Below, one piece after another: positions 43,477 through 53,199 of a DNA stretch of 64,000 nucleotides. How positions within the stretch are numbered: position 1 is the first letter of the stretch; each line of letters begins with the position of its first letter. A program made the translations under genes and the position numbers. The notes beneath the pieces are model-generated. The model made no database searches and was not told the origin of the DNA. It saw only the letters and a program-made list of their open reading frames with translations. Location of the stretch: assembly GCF_027213945.1 (NCBI RefSeq), contig NZ_JAPWGW010000001.1:744001-808000 (forward strand). The letters are read 5' to 3'. The DNA is from Henriciella marina (GTDB taxonomy: Bacteria; Pseudomonadota; Alphaproteobacteria; Caulobacterales; Hyphomonadaceae).

Positions 43477-44545
43477 TCTCGTCCATCGCGGCGAGCTTGC
43501 GGGCCTGATCCTCAGCGATGAGAGAGGTGATGACCTCATCCAGCTTGTCCCCGGCAATGATCTTGTCGAGCGCGTAGAGCGTCAGATTGATCCGGTGGTC
43601 GGAGACGCGGTTTTCCGGAAAGTTGTAGGTGCGCACCTTCTGTGAGCGGTCACCAGAGCCGATCTGATCCTTGCGGGCCTCGGCGCGAGCGGAGTCTTTT
43701 TCTTCGCGTTCGCGCTCATAGAGGCGGATCTTCAACTGCTCCATCGCCTTCTCACGGTTCACGTGCTGCGACTTCTCAGAGCTCGTTGTGACGATACCGG
43801 TTGGAAGGTGAGTGATGCGAACGGCAGAGTCAGTCGTGTTGACGTGCTGGCCGCCAGCCCCGGATGAGCGCATCGTGTCGATCCGGATGTCTTCCTGGCG
43901 CACTTCGATCTCGATGTTCTCTGGCGCGGGCAGGACGGCGACGGTGGCTGCAGATGTATGGATGCGCCCGCCGCTTTCGGTTTCCGGCACGCGCTGAACC
44001 CTGTGCACGCCGCTTTCCCATTTCAGCCGGCCGAAGACACCGTCGCCAGAAATGGTCGCGATGATTTCCTTATAGCCGCCGACATCGCCTTCGGAGATAG
44101 AGATGACCTCTACCTTCCAGCCCTGAAGCTGCGCATAGCGCGAATACATACGGAAAAGGTCGCCTGCGAACAGGGCTGCTTCGTCCCCGCCCGTACCGGC
44201 GCGAACTTCCAGCACGATGTCAGCCTTGTCGTCGACATCCTTCGGGATGAGGAGAAGCTGGACCTCTTTTTCCAGTGCAGGCAGACGTTCCTTGATGTCG
44301 TAGAACTCGTCTGCCGCAAGCTCCGCCATCTCCTTGTCGGAGCCATTCATCATCGCTTCGGCGTCTTTCAGCTCCGCGCGAAGGTCGAGCAGGAGCTTTG
44401 CCTTGTCGGCGACGGGTTTGAGGTCGGCGTGTTCTTTGGACAGGGCGACGATTTCGTCGCTGTCAGTCGTCGCGCCCATGCGGGCTTCGACTTCGTCGAA
44501 CCTGTCGACGACCTGCTCAAGTCGGGTGTTCGGGATAGATGCCAT
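43469..44545 (-). CDS. prfA: Peptide chain release factor 1
   Basis: The 358-residue RF1 has the catalytic GGQ in [20 protein letters not shown] (about 229-233) and the N-terminal coiled region. It releases peptides at UAA and UAG. The GGQ glutamine is the target of PrmC, which overlaps it. Length and order are standard for Alphaproteobacteria. The start ([13 protein letters not shown]) fits family members. Confidence 0.96.
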   Translation of the reverse strand: MASIPNTRLEQVVDRFDEVEARMGATTDSDEIVALSKEHADLKPVADKAKLLLDLRAELKDAEAMMNGSDKEMAELAADEFYDIKERLPALEKEVQLLLIPKDVDDKADIVLEVRAGTGGDEAALFAGDLFRMYSRYAQLQGWKVEVISISEGDVGGYKEIIATISGDGVFGRLKWESGVHRVQRVPETESGGRIHTSAATVAVLPAPENIEIEVRQEDIRIDTMRSSGAGGQHVNTTDSAVRITHLPTGIVTTSSEKSQHVNREKAMEQLKIRLYEREREEKDSARAEARKDQIGSGDRSQKVRTYNFPENRVSDHRINLTLYALDKIIAGDKLDEVITSLIAEDQARKLAAMDENA

Positions 44546-44621
44546 AGCCCCGCATCTATCCCTTATTGCGGGGCGGGGGAAGCACCCTCGCGCCGCTTAC
44601 CCGCACCTTGTCTGCGCCCCC

Positions 44622-45053
44622 TTACAGGAAAAGGCGCATCACTTCTTTCACAGCCATGACGATCAGAACAAGCGTGCTGAGCGCGAAGACGAGGAAGCGC
44701 TGGGCAACCTGCGAAGACAGAACCTGGATGAAGGAATGAAGTACCCGCAGGACCACGTAGGCCCAGGCAAGATACATGAAGATATTGTCGGCCCCACCTG
44801 TCAGCGCTGCAAAGAAAACCAGCGCATAGAAAATGGTCGGTTGCTCGTGAAGGTGATTATAGTTGTCCGCAATGGAGCGCACGATTGCCGGGATCTTCGC
44901 ATTGTAGCCAGCATCCGGGTGGCGCGCTTCATTCGGATCAATGCCTGCCTTCTGGAATGCAGGAATACGCGTCAGATACATCCAGATGAACATGATGAGC
45001 GTCCAGACGACGAGCGCCAGGACGGGAAGCAGATCTTCAGTTTGAAATGGCAT
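44622..45053 (-). CDS. MAPEG-family membrane protein
   Basis: This 143-residue protein has four membrane spans beginning LLPVLALVVWTLIMFIWMYL, and the MAPEG hallmark region RSIADNYNHLHEQPTIFYALVFFAAL (about 61-86) plus a second conserved stretch AYVVLRVLHSFIQV. The family contains glutathione-dependent enzymes such as microsomal glutathione transferase; bacterial members are mostly uncharacterised. It follows the fusion gene by 18 bp and precedes prfA, co-directional. Confidence 0.88.
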   Translation of the reverse strand: MPFQTEDLLPVLALVVWTLIMFIWMYLTRIPAFQKAGIDPNEARHPDAGYNAKIPAIVRSIADNYNHLHEQPTIFYALVFFAALTGGADNIFMYLAWAYVVLRVLHSFIQVLSSQVAQRFLVFALSTLVLIVMAVKEVMRLFL

Positions 45054-45071
45054 GGGTGCTCTCCCTCATAA

Positions 45072-47231
45072 TTATTGTGAGGTGAGGCTATCCCCATTCG
45101 CGGCATCTGGCACCTGATTCCCTTGGGGCATGGCGGCATCAAGAAATTTGAGGAAGGCGTCAATGTCGCGCTGGGTGATCGCATGTCCGCCTGGGCGCAG
45201 GAAATAGCTCAAGGTCGCCTCCGGATTGAAATCGCGCATACCGTCCTGATCGAGGCCCTCCGTCCCATAGAGTTCGTAAACCGGGTCGGCGGCCTCAGCC
45301 ATGCGATAGGTAGAGTTCGGGTCTGACCAGACATCGCGTCGCCCATTGCCCAGAAGCATCGGGGTCGGCGCAATCAGGGCGATGAACTGATGTTGGTCGA
45401 CGGGCAGGTCTTCCGTTCGGTCAGCATGGTCGGCGAACGCTGGCGCGAACCAGTGCGGATAACCGTCCATGCTAAGGACGCCGAGCGCGCGCGCACCATC
45501 CACCATGCGTTCGACTGTCTCCCCCGTTTCCGACCTCGACGAGGCCGCGCCGCCAAAGCCGGACTGGTGAGAAACCACGGCCGCGATCCGTCGGTCGTAC
45601 ACCGCTGCAACCATGGCGGACTTTGCATGACGAGAATGGCCCATAACGGCGATGGAGCTCACATCAATCGCGGGGTCACCGCCTAGCGCGTCGATAATGG
45701 CAGAGAAGCCATAGCCCCAACCAGCGAGCGTACCGGTCGGTGCGCGAACGCCTTCGCCCACCATGGCCTCCATGACCGCTTGCGCTTCGCCTTGCCTGTC
45801 GGGAATGAACTCACCGGCCTGCCAGGTCGCATAACCGTATCCCCGATCAAAATACTGCTCGATTGGCACCAGCGCGATGAACTCCCCGAAGATCGCTTCG
45901 ACGAAGCCGGGCATCGTATCGTAGTCCGCGCAATCGCCGCCGCCCGGTACAGTGAGCATTGCGCCCGGAAATGCGCCGCAATTGCTGGAGAAGGTCTGGC
46001 TGATGATCAGCGGGACAGGTTTGTCACTGTCAGGCAGGGCGAGCGCCACGTGAAACCGGCGTGCGCCGTCACCGGAACCGACTTCGATCAGTAATTCTTC
46101 CAGCGTGCCGCGCCCGTCTGCAAACGCCTCATCAATCATCGTGCGGCTGACCAGCGAGACGGCCTGACCCTCGGGCCAAGGGCCATAGACGAGGTCTTCA
46201 AAGGTCTCGATTAGCGCGCTGCGGCCATCCTCCCATTCGGCAAGCGTGGCCGCTTCGATTTGTGGGCGGGCGTCCGGCTTGTTGTCGACGTCGAGGCTCG
46301 CATAGTTGAGACCCAACATCGTGCAATTGGTGAGCATGACGAGAAGGATGACCGCGGCGACAAGGCGCAGGGTCCAGCTGAGCCCCTTGAATATCAGAGC
46401 CATGTAATCCTCCAGCCTTTTCAGGAGCTTTAGCAGGTGCTGACACGCGGCGGAACTCCCAAGCCTGTCAGCTATAAATGCGGGCGTGATTTCTGAGACC
46501 TTGTCCAGATTGACAACATGTGAGCGATGAACCCGCACATGCCGGCCGCCAGCAGCTCGCAGGAGATTCTCCAGCTCGCTGAGCGTTGAGCGCGCTAGAT
46601 AGGTCCGTCCGGGCGTAACCACCTCTACATAATTGGAGGCGGCGCGCGCCCAGACCACATCGCCCGCATCGACGAAATATGTGCGGCCGCCTGACTTCAG
46701 CGTGACCCGTTGGCGTTCGCTTGCTTCGCGCCGGGCGGCCCTGGCTTCAAGGCCGCGCTGCTCTGCCAGCCGGTTCATCGCAAAAATCGCCGCGATAAGT
46801 GAATAGGAGAGGGCATCCTTGCGAAACTCGTATAGCCACATCGATGGGTCGCTGAGGCCGAAATCGTAAGGCACGCCAAATATGAGCGGCGTCAGAAGTT
46901 TTCGAAGTGCCACCATGGCGAGGACATGAACCAACGAAAAGAACACGACGCCTGCAATGTGCACCGGAAGGGCACGGCGCCAGGCGGAAAGCGGGAAACG
47001 GCTGAGCATGAAGGTGATGAACGGTGTCATGACGAGTATGACGAGGTGTGATGTCGCCTGCGACAGCCAGGGCAGGTTGGGGTTTTCCGCGCCAGCGCGG
47101 GTCAGGTCATGCTGGTCGGAAAGAGACAGGACGATGAAAGACGCAAAGAGGAAGCAGACAAAATAAAGATATGTGCGCCGGTCTGCCCGTCGGTCGGCTT
47201 CGATTTCGGGGTGGCGGGTTTGCTTGTCCAT
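45072..47231 (-). CDS. LytTR membrane regulator fused in frame to a CE15-like alpha/beta hydrolase
   Basis: One 719-codon frame holds two proteins. Residues 1-245: four membrane spans and a LytTR DNA-binding domain (RQRVTLKSGGRTYFVDAGDVVWARAASNYVEV to VRVHRSHVVNLDKVSEI). Residues 277-719: an N-terminal hydrophobic/lipobox-like segment (VAAVILLVMLTNC) and an alpha/beta hydrolase with nucleophile motif GHSRHAK, as in glucuronoyl/acetylxylan-type esterases, and a C-terminal GGHAIT histidine. The usual tail of the LytTR domain is missing, and M277 (46403) has a perfect GGAGG SD, so the hydrolase is probably a separately translated gene and the upstream stop has been lost by a frame change. MAPEG and prfA follow. 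Confidence 0.75.
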   Translation of the reverse strand: MDKQTRHPEIEADRRADRRTYLYFVCFLFASFIVLSLSDQHDLTRAGAENPNLPWLSQATSHLVILVMTPFITFMLSRFPLSAWRRALPVHIAGVVFFSLVHVLAMVALRKLLTPLIFGVPYDFGLSDPSMWLYEFRKDALSYSLIAAIFAMNRLAEQRGLEARAARREASERQRVTLKSGGRTYFVDAGDVVWARAASNYVEVVTPGRTYLARSTLSELENLLRAAGGRHVRVHRSHVVNLDKVSEITPAFIADRLGSSAACQHLLKLLKRLEDYMALIFKGLSWTLRLVAAVILLVMLTNCTMLGLNYASLDVDNKPDARPQIEAATLAEWEDGRSALIETFEDLVYGPWPEGQAVSLVSRTMIDEAFADGRGTLEELLIEVGSGDGARRFHVALALPDSDKPVPLIISQTFSSNCGAFPGAMLTVPGGGDCADYDTMPGFVEAIFGEFIALVPIEQYFDRGYGYATWQAGEFIPDRQGEAQAVMEAMVGEGVRAPTGTLAGWGYGFSAIIDALGGDPAIDVSSIAVMGHSRHAKSAMVAAVYDRRIAAVVSHQSGFGGAASSRSETGETVERMVDGARALGVLSMDGYPHWFAPAFADHADRTEDLPVDQHQFIALIAPTPMLLGNGRRDVWSDPNSTYRMAEAADPVYELYGTEGLDQDGMRDFNPEATLSYFLRPGGHAITQRDIDAFLKFLDAAMPQGNQVPDAANGDSLTSQ
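46403..46413 (-). promoter_or_regulatory. Internal ribosome binding site before the hydrolase ATG
   Basis: GGAGG (46413-46409) lies 5 nt before ATG at 46403 inside the fusion frame. It argues that the hydrolase is translated from its own start (45072-46403). Confidence 0.7.
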
Positions 47232-47412
47232 GATGTTCGTCTGCCACAGGCGCGGCCCGTCGCGAAGCCCGCCTATGCGCCTGGTCCCAGCATGCCGCCG
47301 TTCGTCCCACCTTCCTGCAATTCGTCCCCGCGGGCCGTGTTTCGTGTCGCCGCCGCTGCTTCGTCAGCGAGGTCCTGCCATGCTCTCTTCAAAGGCCTGA
47401 AGGAGACGAGAC

Positions 47413-48642
47413 ATGCAGCATCTTAATACACGGCGATACGATCTAGACTGGTTGAGGGTCGTCGCCTTCCTGCTGCTCATTTTCTATCATATCGGCATGT
47501 TTTACGTGCCCTGGGACTGGCATGTGAAAAGCGTGCATTCCGGTGAAGGCGCAGAACCGTTGATGCTGCTGCTGAACCCCTGGCGGTTGTCGCTCCTCTT
47601 CTTTATTTCCGGTCTGGCCCTGCACTTTCTTTACATGAAGCTGGGTGCCGGAGGGCTCGCACGGGACCGCGTGATGCGGATGGGGCTGCCAATACTGGCA
47701 GGGATCGTCCTGATCGTTGCGCCGCAAAGCTGGCTCGAGCTTGTCGAGAAGGGAGAATTCGAAGGCGGCTTTCTGGCTTTCTACCCGCACTACATTGATC
47801 CAGAATCCAGCTTCTCGATCACCACGCCGACATGGAACCATCTCTGGTACATTGTCTATTTGCTGGCCTACTCACTTCTGCTGGCGCCTGTGGCAGGCCC
47901 ACTCACAAGGTGGATGCAGGGAACTGGTGCGACGCTGACAGGAAAGCTGTTTTCTGGACGCTCGGGAATCCTTGCCGTGCTCTTCCTGCCAGCACTTCCG
48001 CACATGATCTTCCGGCTTACGCTCGACCCATATTTTCCAACCACGCACGATCTCGTGGAGGACTGGGCCAATCATGCCCATAGCCTGACCATGCTGCTCA
48101 CCGGATTTCTGCTCGCACGTGATGCCGCGTTCTGGGATGCCGTACGCCGCGCCATGGTACCCGCCATCTTACTGGTCATCGTACTTGGAACAGGGCTTTC
48201 CCTTCTGTGGGCAAGTTGGGAAGAGCTGTCTGTGGATGCCGCCTGGCAGATTGCGATCTGGCCGGCTCGAATGTTCCGCCTTCTCTATGCCTGGATTGCC
48301 ATCCTGTCGCTGCTGGCGCTCGCGCAACGATACCTCAACAGGCCGGGTCCCCTCCTTCGCTATCTGACGGAAGCGGTCTTCCCCTGGTACATCCTTCACC
48401 AGACCCTGATTGTCGTGGCCGGCTTCTGGCTGACGCGCCAGTCGCTCGGCGTATGGAGTGAATTTGGCGCGCTGGTGCTGCTTACAATAGGGGGCTGTGC
48501 ACTGCTGCATGAGTTCGTGATCCGGCGGACCGGGGTGTTGAGACCATTCTTCGGGCTCAAGCCCAAGCCGCCGCTCGCAACCCACCCCGATGGTGGCCCC
48601 GGCGGCGACACCCGCACAGATCAGGACAATGTCTTCCCCTGA
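47413..48642 (+). CDS. Acyltransferase 3 family membrane protein
   Basis: The 409-residue polytopic protein begins with the family's opening span and conserved basic/aromatic motif (RRYDLDWLRVVAFLLLIFYHIGMFYV, with the catalytic-type His in FYHIG). It continues with ten or so hydrophobic segments and NPWRLSLLFFISGLALHFL. Members such as OpgC and OafB transfer acyl groups to glycans or periplasmic glucans; the acceptor here is unknown. It is divergent from the LytTR fusion gene and ahead of the DUF1214 gene; the neighbours do not fix its substrate. Confidence 0.88.
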   Translation: MQHLNTRRYDLDWLRVVAFLLLIFYHIGMFYVPWDWHVKSVHSGEGAEPLMLLLNPWRLSLLFFISGLALHFLYMKLGAGGLARDRVMRMGLPILAGIVLIVAPQSWLELVEKGEFEGGFLAFYPHYIDPESSFSITTPTWNHLWYIVYLLAYSLLLAPVAGPLTRWMQGTGATLTGKLFSGRSGILAVLFLPALPHMIFRLTLDPYFPTTHDLVEDWANHAHSLTMLLTGFLLARDAAFWDAVRRAMVPAILLVIVLGTGLSLLWASWEELSVDAAWQIAIWPARMFRLLYAWIAILSLLALAQRYLNRPGPLLRYLTEAVFPWYILHQTLIVVAGFWLTRQSLGVWSEFGALVLLTIGGCALLHEFVIRRTGVLRPFFGLKPKPPLATHPDGGPGGDTRTDQDNVFP

Positions 48643-48668
48643 GCCACCTCACTCGTTAAACCATCCGC

Positions 48669-49283
48669 ATGCGCTTGCTATGGCCCCTTATCACTGCCGC
48701 AATACTCGGCCTCGTCGCCGGGGCTCTATCGGCAGCGTGGATGGCCGGGCTTCTCCTTTCTGGCCCGCGTCTTGGTGATGGCGTAAAGGTCAACGGCTGG
48801 ACGAGCGACTGGTCTATCGGCGCGGATTCAGCGAATCCTTACATCCGGGCAAGAGTGGCGCGTTTCGGCCTATTGGCCCTGCGCAAGGAAAAAGCGGTCT
48901 ACTTCACGGCGGCGCGTGACAGCGACGGTAATCGCCTCAACGACAAATGCATCTACCGGGTCAGCGGCGGCGAAATGCCTGGCGAATGGTGGTCGATCAC
49001 GCTCTATGACGGTGACAGTCGCCTACCGATGAATGACGACGGCGCGCTCTCCTTCGATGCGACCAAGGCAGCGGATACAGGCACGCCGGAGAATTGGAGC
49101 TTTCGGGTCAGTCCGCAGCAAAATGGCCACCCGGGTGAGGTCTGGGTTTCCAGCCGTAACGCAGACCAATTCGACCTTACGCTCCGGCTGTACCTGCCAG
49201 ATGACGCGCTTCTCGCGCGGCCTGAGACCGCCCTCAAGCCGCCCGTTATCGATGAGCTTTTCTGCGAGGAGGGGGCTGCGTGA
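48669..49283 (+). CDS. DUF1214 domain protein
   Basis: The 204-residue protein has one N-terminal membrane span (LLWPLITAAILGLVAGALSAAWMAGLLL) and a DUF1214 domain with YRVSGGEMPGEWWSITLYDGDS and SVSPQ-type strands. DUF1214 is usually found fused after DUF1254; here the two domains are split into neighbouring genes with the order reversed. Function is unknown. It overlaps the next gene by 1 bp at the stop. Confidence 0.85.
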   Translation: MRLLWPLITAAILGLVAGALSAAWMAGLLLSGPRLGDGVKVNGWTSDWSIGADSANPYIRARVARFGLLALRKEKAVYFTAARDSDGNRLNDKCIYRVSGGEMPGEWWSITLYDGDSRLPMNDDGALSFDATKAADTGTPENWSFRVSPQQNGHPGEVWVSSRNADQFDLTLRLYLPDDALLARPETALKPPVIDELFCEEGAA

Positions 49284-49810
49284 TGCGCTGGTTCGCTGCC
49301 GCTGCGGTTTTCCTGCTGATGACGCTGATCGGACACCTGGCCGTGTTGAACGCCATACCGTCCCGCATCATGGCGACGGCCCAGTTGAAGATGGCTGAGC
49401 GGGGTGTGCCCACCTATCAATGGGTCGCCTCACCGCGCATGACGCCGCGAACCCAGACCATTGTGCGTCCGTCGCCGGACCTTGCCTATGCAATCTGCCG
49501 TTTTGATGTGTCGGATGGGCCAGTCCTGCTGACGGCGCCCGCGTCTGATACTTATGGCTCGCTGTCGGTGTTCGACCAGCGGACCAATAACGTATTTATC
49601 GCGCGCTTGGATGGCGAAGACGATTTCGACGGCCTCGTCATCCATGCGCCGGGTAATGCGCCTGAAGCGCCAGATGGCGCCGAAACGCTGGCCATGCCAG
49701 GGCCGGGTCTTGCACTGGTTCGAAGGCTTGCTCCGGATCAAGCCACTCACGAAGCCGCCACAGCACTGGTCGATCAATCCACCTGCAAAAATCTTGATCA
49801 CGTAGACTAG
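49283..49810 (+). CDS. DUF1254 domain protein
   Basis: The start at 49283 (ATG in TGATG overlap) is taken; a GTG one codon earlier is also possible. GAGGAGGGGG lies about 8 nt upstream. The 175-residue protein has one N-terminal membrane span (RWFAAAAVFLLMTLIGHLAVLNAI) and a DUF1254 domain (SPDLAYAICRFDVSDGPVLLTAPASDTYGSLSVFDQ). It forms a co-transcribed pair with DUF1214. In related proteins both domains occur in one chain, so the two products likely work together in the periplasm. Role not known. Confidence 0.85.
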   Translation: MRWFAAAAVFLLMTLIGHLAVLNAIPSRIMATAQLKMAERGVPTYQWVASPRMTPRTQTIVRPSPDLAYAICRFDVSDGPVLLTAPASDTYGSLSVFDQRTNNVFIARLDGEDDFDGLVIHAPGNAPEAPDGAETLAMPGPGLALVRRLAPDQATHEAATALVDQSTCKNLDHVD

Positions 49811-49894
49811 CAATCGGCCAGAGTGCGAGCCGCTGACCGCGCTTGCGAAGGTGAATGCCTCGGGGATATTCTTTCGCGTCAAGGGGACGCTGTA

Positions 49895-50728
49895 ATGAAA
49901 ACCATGATGAAATACGCGCTCGCCAGTCTTGGGGGCCTTCTGGCAATGTCGCTTCCGGCGCAGGCGCAAGGCACCTGTCTCAAGGGGCGGGAACTGGTAA
50001 ATACGTTGATCAATTCGATCAACGCCATTCCGGGCAATCCCGATGCGACAAAGGCGCTTGCGATCATATACTGGAAGCGGGCGACCTATCAGGTCTTTGA
50101 TGAGCCTGACATCATGTCCCAGATCTCCCGCTGCACCTACCCCGCGGGAAGTTGTGGGCTCGAGGCTGATTATTCAGGCACGCGGTTCAGCAAGCTCGTC
50201 GAATACAAGAACGCTCTGACCTCGTACAAGAATGGCAGTGCGAGCGTGGAGCCGCGCCAGCCCATTGATGCGCCGTTTCCTGATGACAGCATGCTTGAAT
50301 GGGCTGAAGGCGTGCTCGGCTGCACCACATTCGAACCCGTGCCGGCCGCGCCGCAACAAGCTGCACCCGACCCGAAATGGGTTGGCTATGACGCAGCACG
50401 TCAGGCAGGCGGTAACCAGTTTTACCAATGGTGGCGCAAGAACTTTGAAATGCGGCGTACGGCAGACGCGTTCGAACTTTGCCGCAAGTTCGGTTCAGCC
50501 AGTTATGAGTGCAGTCTCGTCGCCGAATGGACCTATCTGAATTCCGGCCGCAATCCCTATACGGGCGGCACCAGCCAGACCTTCAACGGCACCTATTCCA
50601 ATGAGGACCGCGGATACAGCGCGGGCTACGAAGGCACCGTACCAAAGCCTGCCTATCGTCCACCATCCTCAAACGAGCCACGCTGCTATGATCAGGGCGA
50701 CGGCACGGAGAGGTGCTTCTACGACTAG
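49895..50728 (+). CDS. Secreted cysteine-containing protein of unknown family
   Basis: The start at 49895 (MKTMMKYALASLGGLLAMSLPAQAQG) gives a clean signal peptide; upstream in-frame codons add non-signal sequence. The mature ~250 residues contain about eight cysteines (CLKG, SRCTYPAGSCGL, LGCTTF, ELCRKF, YECSLV, RCYDQGDGTERCFYD), implying disulfides, and a Tyr/Gly/Pro-rich C-terminus. I do not recognise a family. It follows the DUF1254 gene by about 85 bp, and ispG is convergent, ending 10 bp beyond its stop. Confidence 0.7.
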   Translation: MKTMMKYALASLGGLLAMSLPAQAQGTCLKGRELVNTLINSINAIPGNPDATKALAIIYWKRATYQVFDEPDIMSQISRCTYPAGSCGLEADYSGTRFSKLVEYKNALTSYKNGSASVEPRQPIDAPFPDDSMLEWAEGVLGCTTFEPVPAAPQQAAPDPKWVGYDAARQAGGNQFYQWWRKNFEMRRTADAFELCRKFGSASYECSLVAEWTYLNSGRNPYTGGTSQTFNGTYSNEDRGYSAGYEGTVPKPAYRPPSSNEPRCYDQGDGTERCFYD

Positions 50729-50737
50729 TGTAGCGGC

Positions 50738-51874
50738 CTACTCGGCGGCGACCGTCTCGCCTTCTTCGCGTTGAGCCTTGAGGCGTTCGGCCTTTTTCTC
50801 GACCAGCTCGACAATGTGCTCGACCATATCAGCATTGGAGACGTTGTGATCAGGGCGGCCGGAGATGTACATCTTGCCGCTTTCCTTGCCGCCGCCGGTG
50901 AAGCCGAGATCGGTCATCGCCGCTTCGCCGGGGCCGTTGACGACGCAACCAATAATGGACAGCGAGATCGGCTCTGAAATGTGGGCGAGCCGGTCCTCCA
51001 GCGTCTCCACTGTCTTGATGACATCAAAACCCTGACGCGCGCAGCTTGGGCAGGCGATAATGTTCACGCCGCGTGTGCGGACGCCGAGCGATTTGAGCAT
51101 GTCGAAGCCGACTTTCACCTCTTCGACCGGGTCAGCTGACAGCGATACTCGGATCGTATCGCCAATCCCCATCCAGAGCAGATTGCCCATGCCGATAGAG
51201 GATTTCACCGTGCCCGTGCGAAGCCCGCCTGCCTCAGTGATGCCAAGATGCAGCGGTGCGTCGGTAACTTCTGCAAGCTGCTGATAGGCCGCCACAGTCA
51301 GGAACATGTCCGAGGCCTTCACCGATATCTTGTAATCGTGGAAGCCAAGATCATCGAGAATGCGCGCATGATCGAGCGCGCTTTCGACCATCGCATCCGG
51401 ACAAGGCTCTCCATACTTTTCCAGAAGATGGCGCTCCAGTGAACCGCCATTGACGCCGATCCGGATGGAGCAGCCATTGGCACGCGCCGCGTTCACGACT
51501 TCCTTCACCCGGTCAGGGCTGCCGATATTACCGGGATTGATGCGCAGACAGGCCGCGCCTGCGTCTGCAGCTTCGATACCGCGCTTATAGTGAAAGTGGA
51601 TGTCCGCCACGATGGGTACCGGGCTGTGCCTGCAGATTTCCGGCATCGCTGCCGTGGATTCCACGGTGGGGCAAGACACGCGGACAATATCGGCGCCTGC
51701 CTCTGCGCAGCGCTCAATCTGCGCGATCGTCGCCGCAGCATCTTCGGTTGGCGTGTTGGTCATCGTCTGCACGGCGATTGGCGCGTCACCGCCCACCTCA
51801 ACGCTTCCGACGCGGATCTTGCGCGATTTACGCCGCTCAATGGAGCGCCAGGGCCTGATAGGATTGTGGCTCAT
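50738..51874 (-). CDS. ispG: 4-hydroxy-3-methylbut-2-enyl diphosphate synthase (flavodoxin)
   Basis: The start at 51874 ([23 protein letters not shown]) has GAGGTG 5 nt upstream; upstream in-frame codons are not conserved. The 378-residue enzyme has the substrate barrel ([26 protein letters not shown]) and the C-terminal 4Fe-4S cysteines in [11 protein letters not shown] and [10 protein letters not shown]. It catalyses a late step of the non-mevalonate (MEP) isoprenoid pathway. It is divergent from the TadE-like genes. Confidence 0.96.
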   Translation of the reverse strand: MSHNPIRPWRSIERRKSRKIRVGSVEVGGDAPIAVQTMTNTPTEDAAATIAQIERCAEAGADIVRVSCPTVESTAAMPEICRHSPVPIVADIHFHYKRGIEAADAGAACLRINPGNIGSPDRVKEVVNAARANGCSIRIGVNGGSLERHLLEKYGEPCPDAMVESALDHARILDDLGFHDYKISVKASDMFLTVAAYQQLAEVTDAPLHLGITEAGGLRTGTVKSSIGMGNLLWMGIGDTIRVSLSADPVEEVKVGFDMLKSLGVRTRGVNIIACPSCARQGFDVIKTVETLEDRLAHISEPISLSIIGCVVNGPGEAAMTDLGFTGGGKESGKMYISGRPDHNVSNADMVEHIVELVEKKAERLKAQREEGETVAAE

Positions 51875-52089
51875 CGCTTCACCTCGATGCGAGCAGATCT
51901 CAGAGCCTATGTGGGCAATCATGATGGCGAGGTAAAGGCGGCGAGATGACTCGCGCCTCTGCAGGTCAGGAGCTACGCACTCGATAGATGAAATTTCATA
52001 TACCGGCTGAACGCGGCCGAAACTACGAGCTGCTAGCACTCTTCGGGTCGATAGAGGCGCTCGTTCCGCCGCATCAGGGTAGTATCCGT

Positions 52090-52656
52090 ATGTTTCCACC
52101 TGTGTTTCCAGGTATCATGGCGCCAAGGCTCCTGCAGAAGTTGCGCGACTGGGCCGACGACCGCCGCGGCGTTGCCGCGGTCGAGTTTGCCATGATCGCC
52201 GCACCTTTCTTCTTTCTGATTTTCGGCCTGCTGGAGATCTGCGTAATCTTCATCATGTCGTCCGTCCTTGAGCATGGCCTCAACGAAGCGGCGCGGGGCA
52301 TCCGTACCGGCCAGCTTCAGAACGGCGGCAGCTTTGACCGCGATGCCTTTGAAGAGATCATCTGCGCAGAGATTTTCGACCTGTTCCAGTGCGAAGGCGC
52401 GATCGAACTGGACGTCAAAACCTATAGCGACTTTGCATCGACCTCGAACCCGTCAGCAATCGATGATGAGGGTAATCTCGATACCGAGGATTTCGACTTC
52501 AATCCGGGCGGGGCGAACGACATTGTCGTGGTTCGTGCCTTCTATGAGTGGGAGCTGATGACGCCTGTCTTGAGCGCACCGCTTGCCAATCTCAGTGAAA
52601 ACCGCCGGCTGCTTCAGGCCACCGTCGTCTTCCGCAATGAACCGTTCGGAGACTAG
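52090..52656 (+). CDS. TadE-like pseudopilin/pilus assembly protein
   Basis: This 188-residue form starts at 52090; 52117 ([18 protein letters not shown]) is an equally plausible start. The family pattern is the short basic N-terminus and [30 protein letters not shown], with a Glu (VEFAM) at the prepilin-like site followed by a single membrane helix, and a variable periplasmic domain of about 150 residues with two cysteines ([16 protein letters not shown]). TadE/TadG proteins act with the Flp/Tad pilus machinery; no other tad gene is in the window. It is followed 3 bp later by a second member. Confidence 0.85.
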   Translation: MFPPVFPGIMAPRLLQKLRDWADDRRGVAAVEFAMIAAPFFFLIFGLLEICVIFIMSSVLEHGLNEAARGIRTGQLQNGGSFDRDAFEEIICAEIFDLFQCEGAIELDVKTYSDFASTSNPSAIDDEGNLDTEDFDFNPGGANDIVVVRAFYEWELMTPVLSAPLANLSENRRLLQATVVFRNEPFGD

Positions 52657-52659
52657 CAG

Positions 52660-53199
52660 ATGCACCGTCTGATGAATGCCATTCGCCGCCTTCGGGCAGA
52701 AAACAAGGGCGTGTCCGCCATTGAGTTTGCGCTTATCGCGCCGGTCATGATCCTGATCTATTTTGCCTGTATCGAGCTCTCTTTCATGATGGTGCTCGAC
52801 CGCAAGGTGACGAGCTCCGCATCCGCGCTGGGGGACCTTGTCGCCCGCGCTGCCTCCATCAATGACGATGAGATGGACGATATCTTCGAAGCGACGCGGA
52901 TGATCTTCCAGCCCAACCCGATCTCCGATGCGCGCATGCGGATTTCGAGCCTCTATGACGATGAAGGCACGATCAAGGTGGCGTGGAGCGAGGGACGCAA
53001 CATGACCCCGTTCACCGTGGACTCGACGATTACCGTGCCTGAAGGCATCGTCCCGGAGGACGGGTCGGTGGTCTTCGCCGAGGTCGAGTATGATTATAAC
53101 TCAACGCTCGGCTATTTCTTCACCACGTCGAAGACGCTGTCAGACGAGTTCTACCTGCGCCCGCGCCGCACTGACCGGGTCGCCCGCGAGACCAGTTAG
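52660..53199 (+). CDS. TadE/TadG-like protein
   Basis: The 179-residue protein has the same layout: basic N-terminus and KGVSAIEFALIAPVMILIYFACIELSFMMVL, then a periplasmic domain rich in acidic and polar residues. It is the second of a TadE-like pair, separated from the first by 3 bp, so they are co-translated. The orphan pair suggests a distant tad locus. Its stop overlaps the convergent MFS gene by 4 bp. Confidence 0.85.
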   Translation: MHRLMNAIRRLRAENKGVSAIEFALIAPVMILIYFACIELSFMMVLDRKVTSSASALGDLVARAASINDDEMDDIFEATRMIFQPNPISDARMRISSLYDDEGTIKVAWSEGRNMTPFTVDSTITVPEGIVPEDGSVVFAEVEYDYNSTLGYFFTTSKTLSDEFYLRPRRTDRVARETS

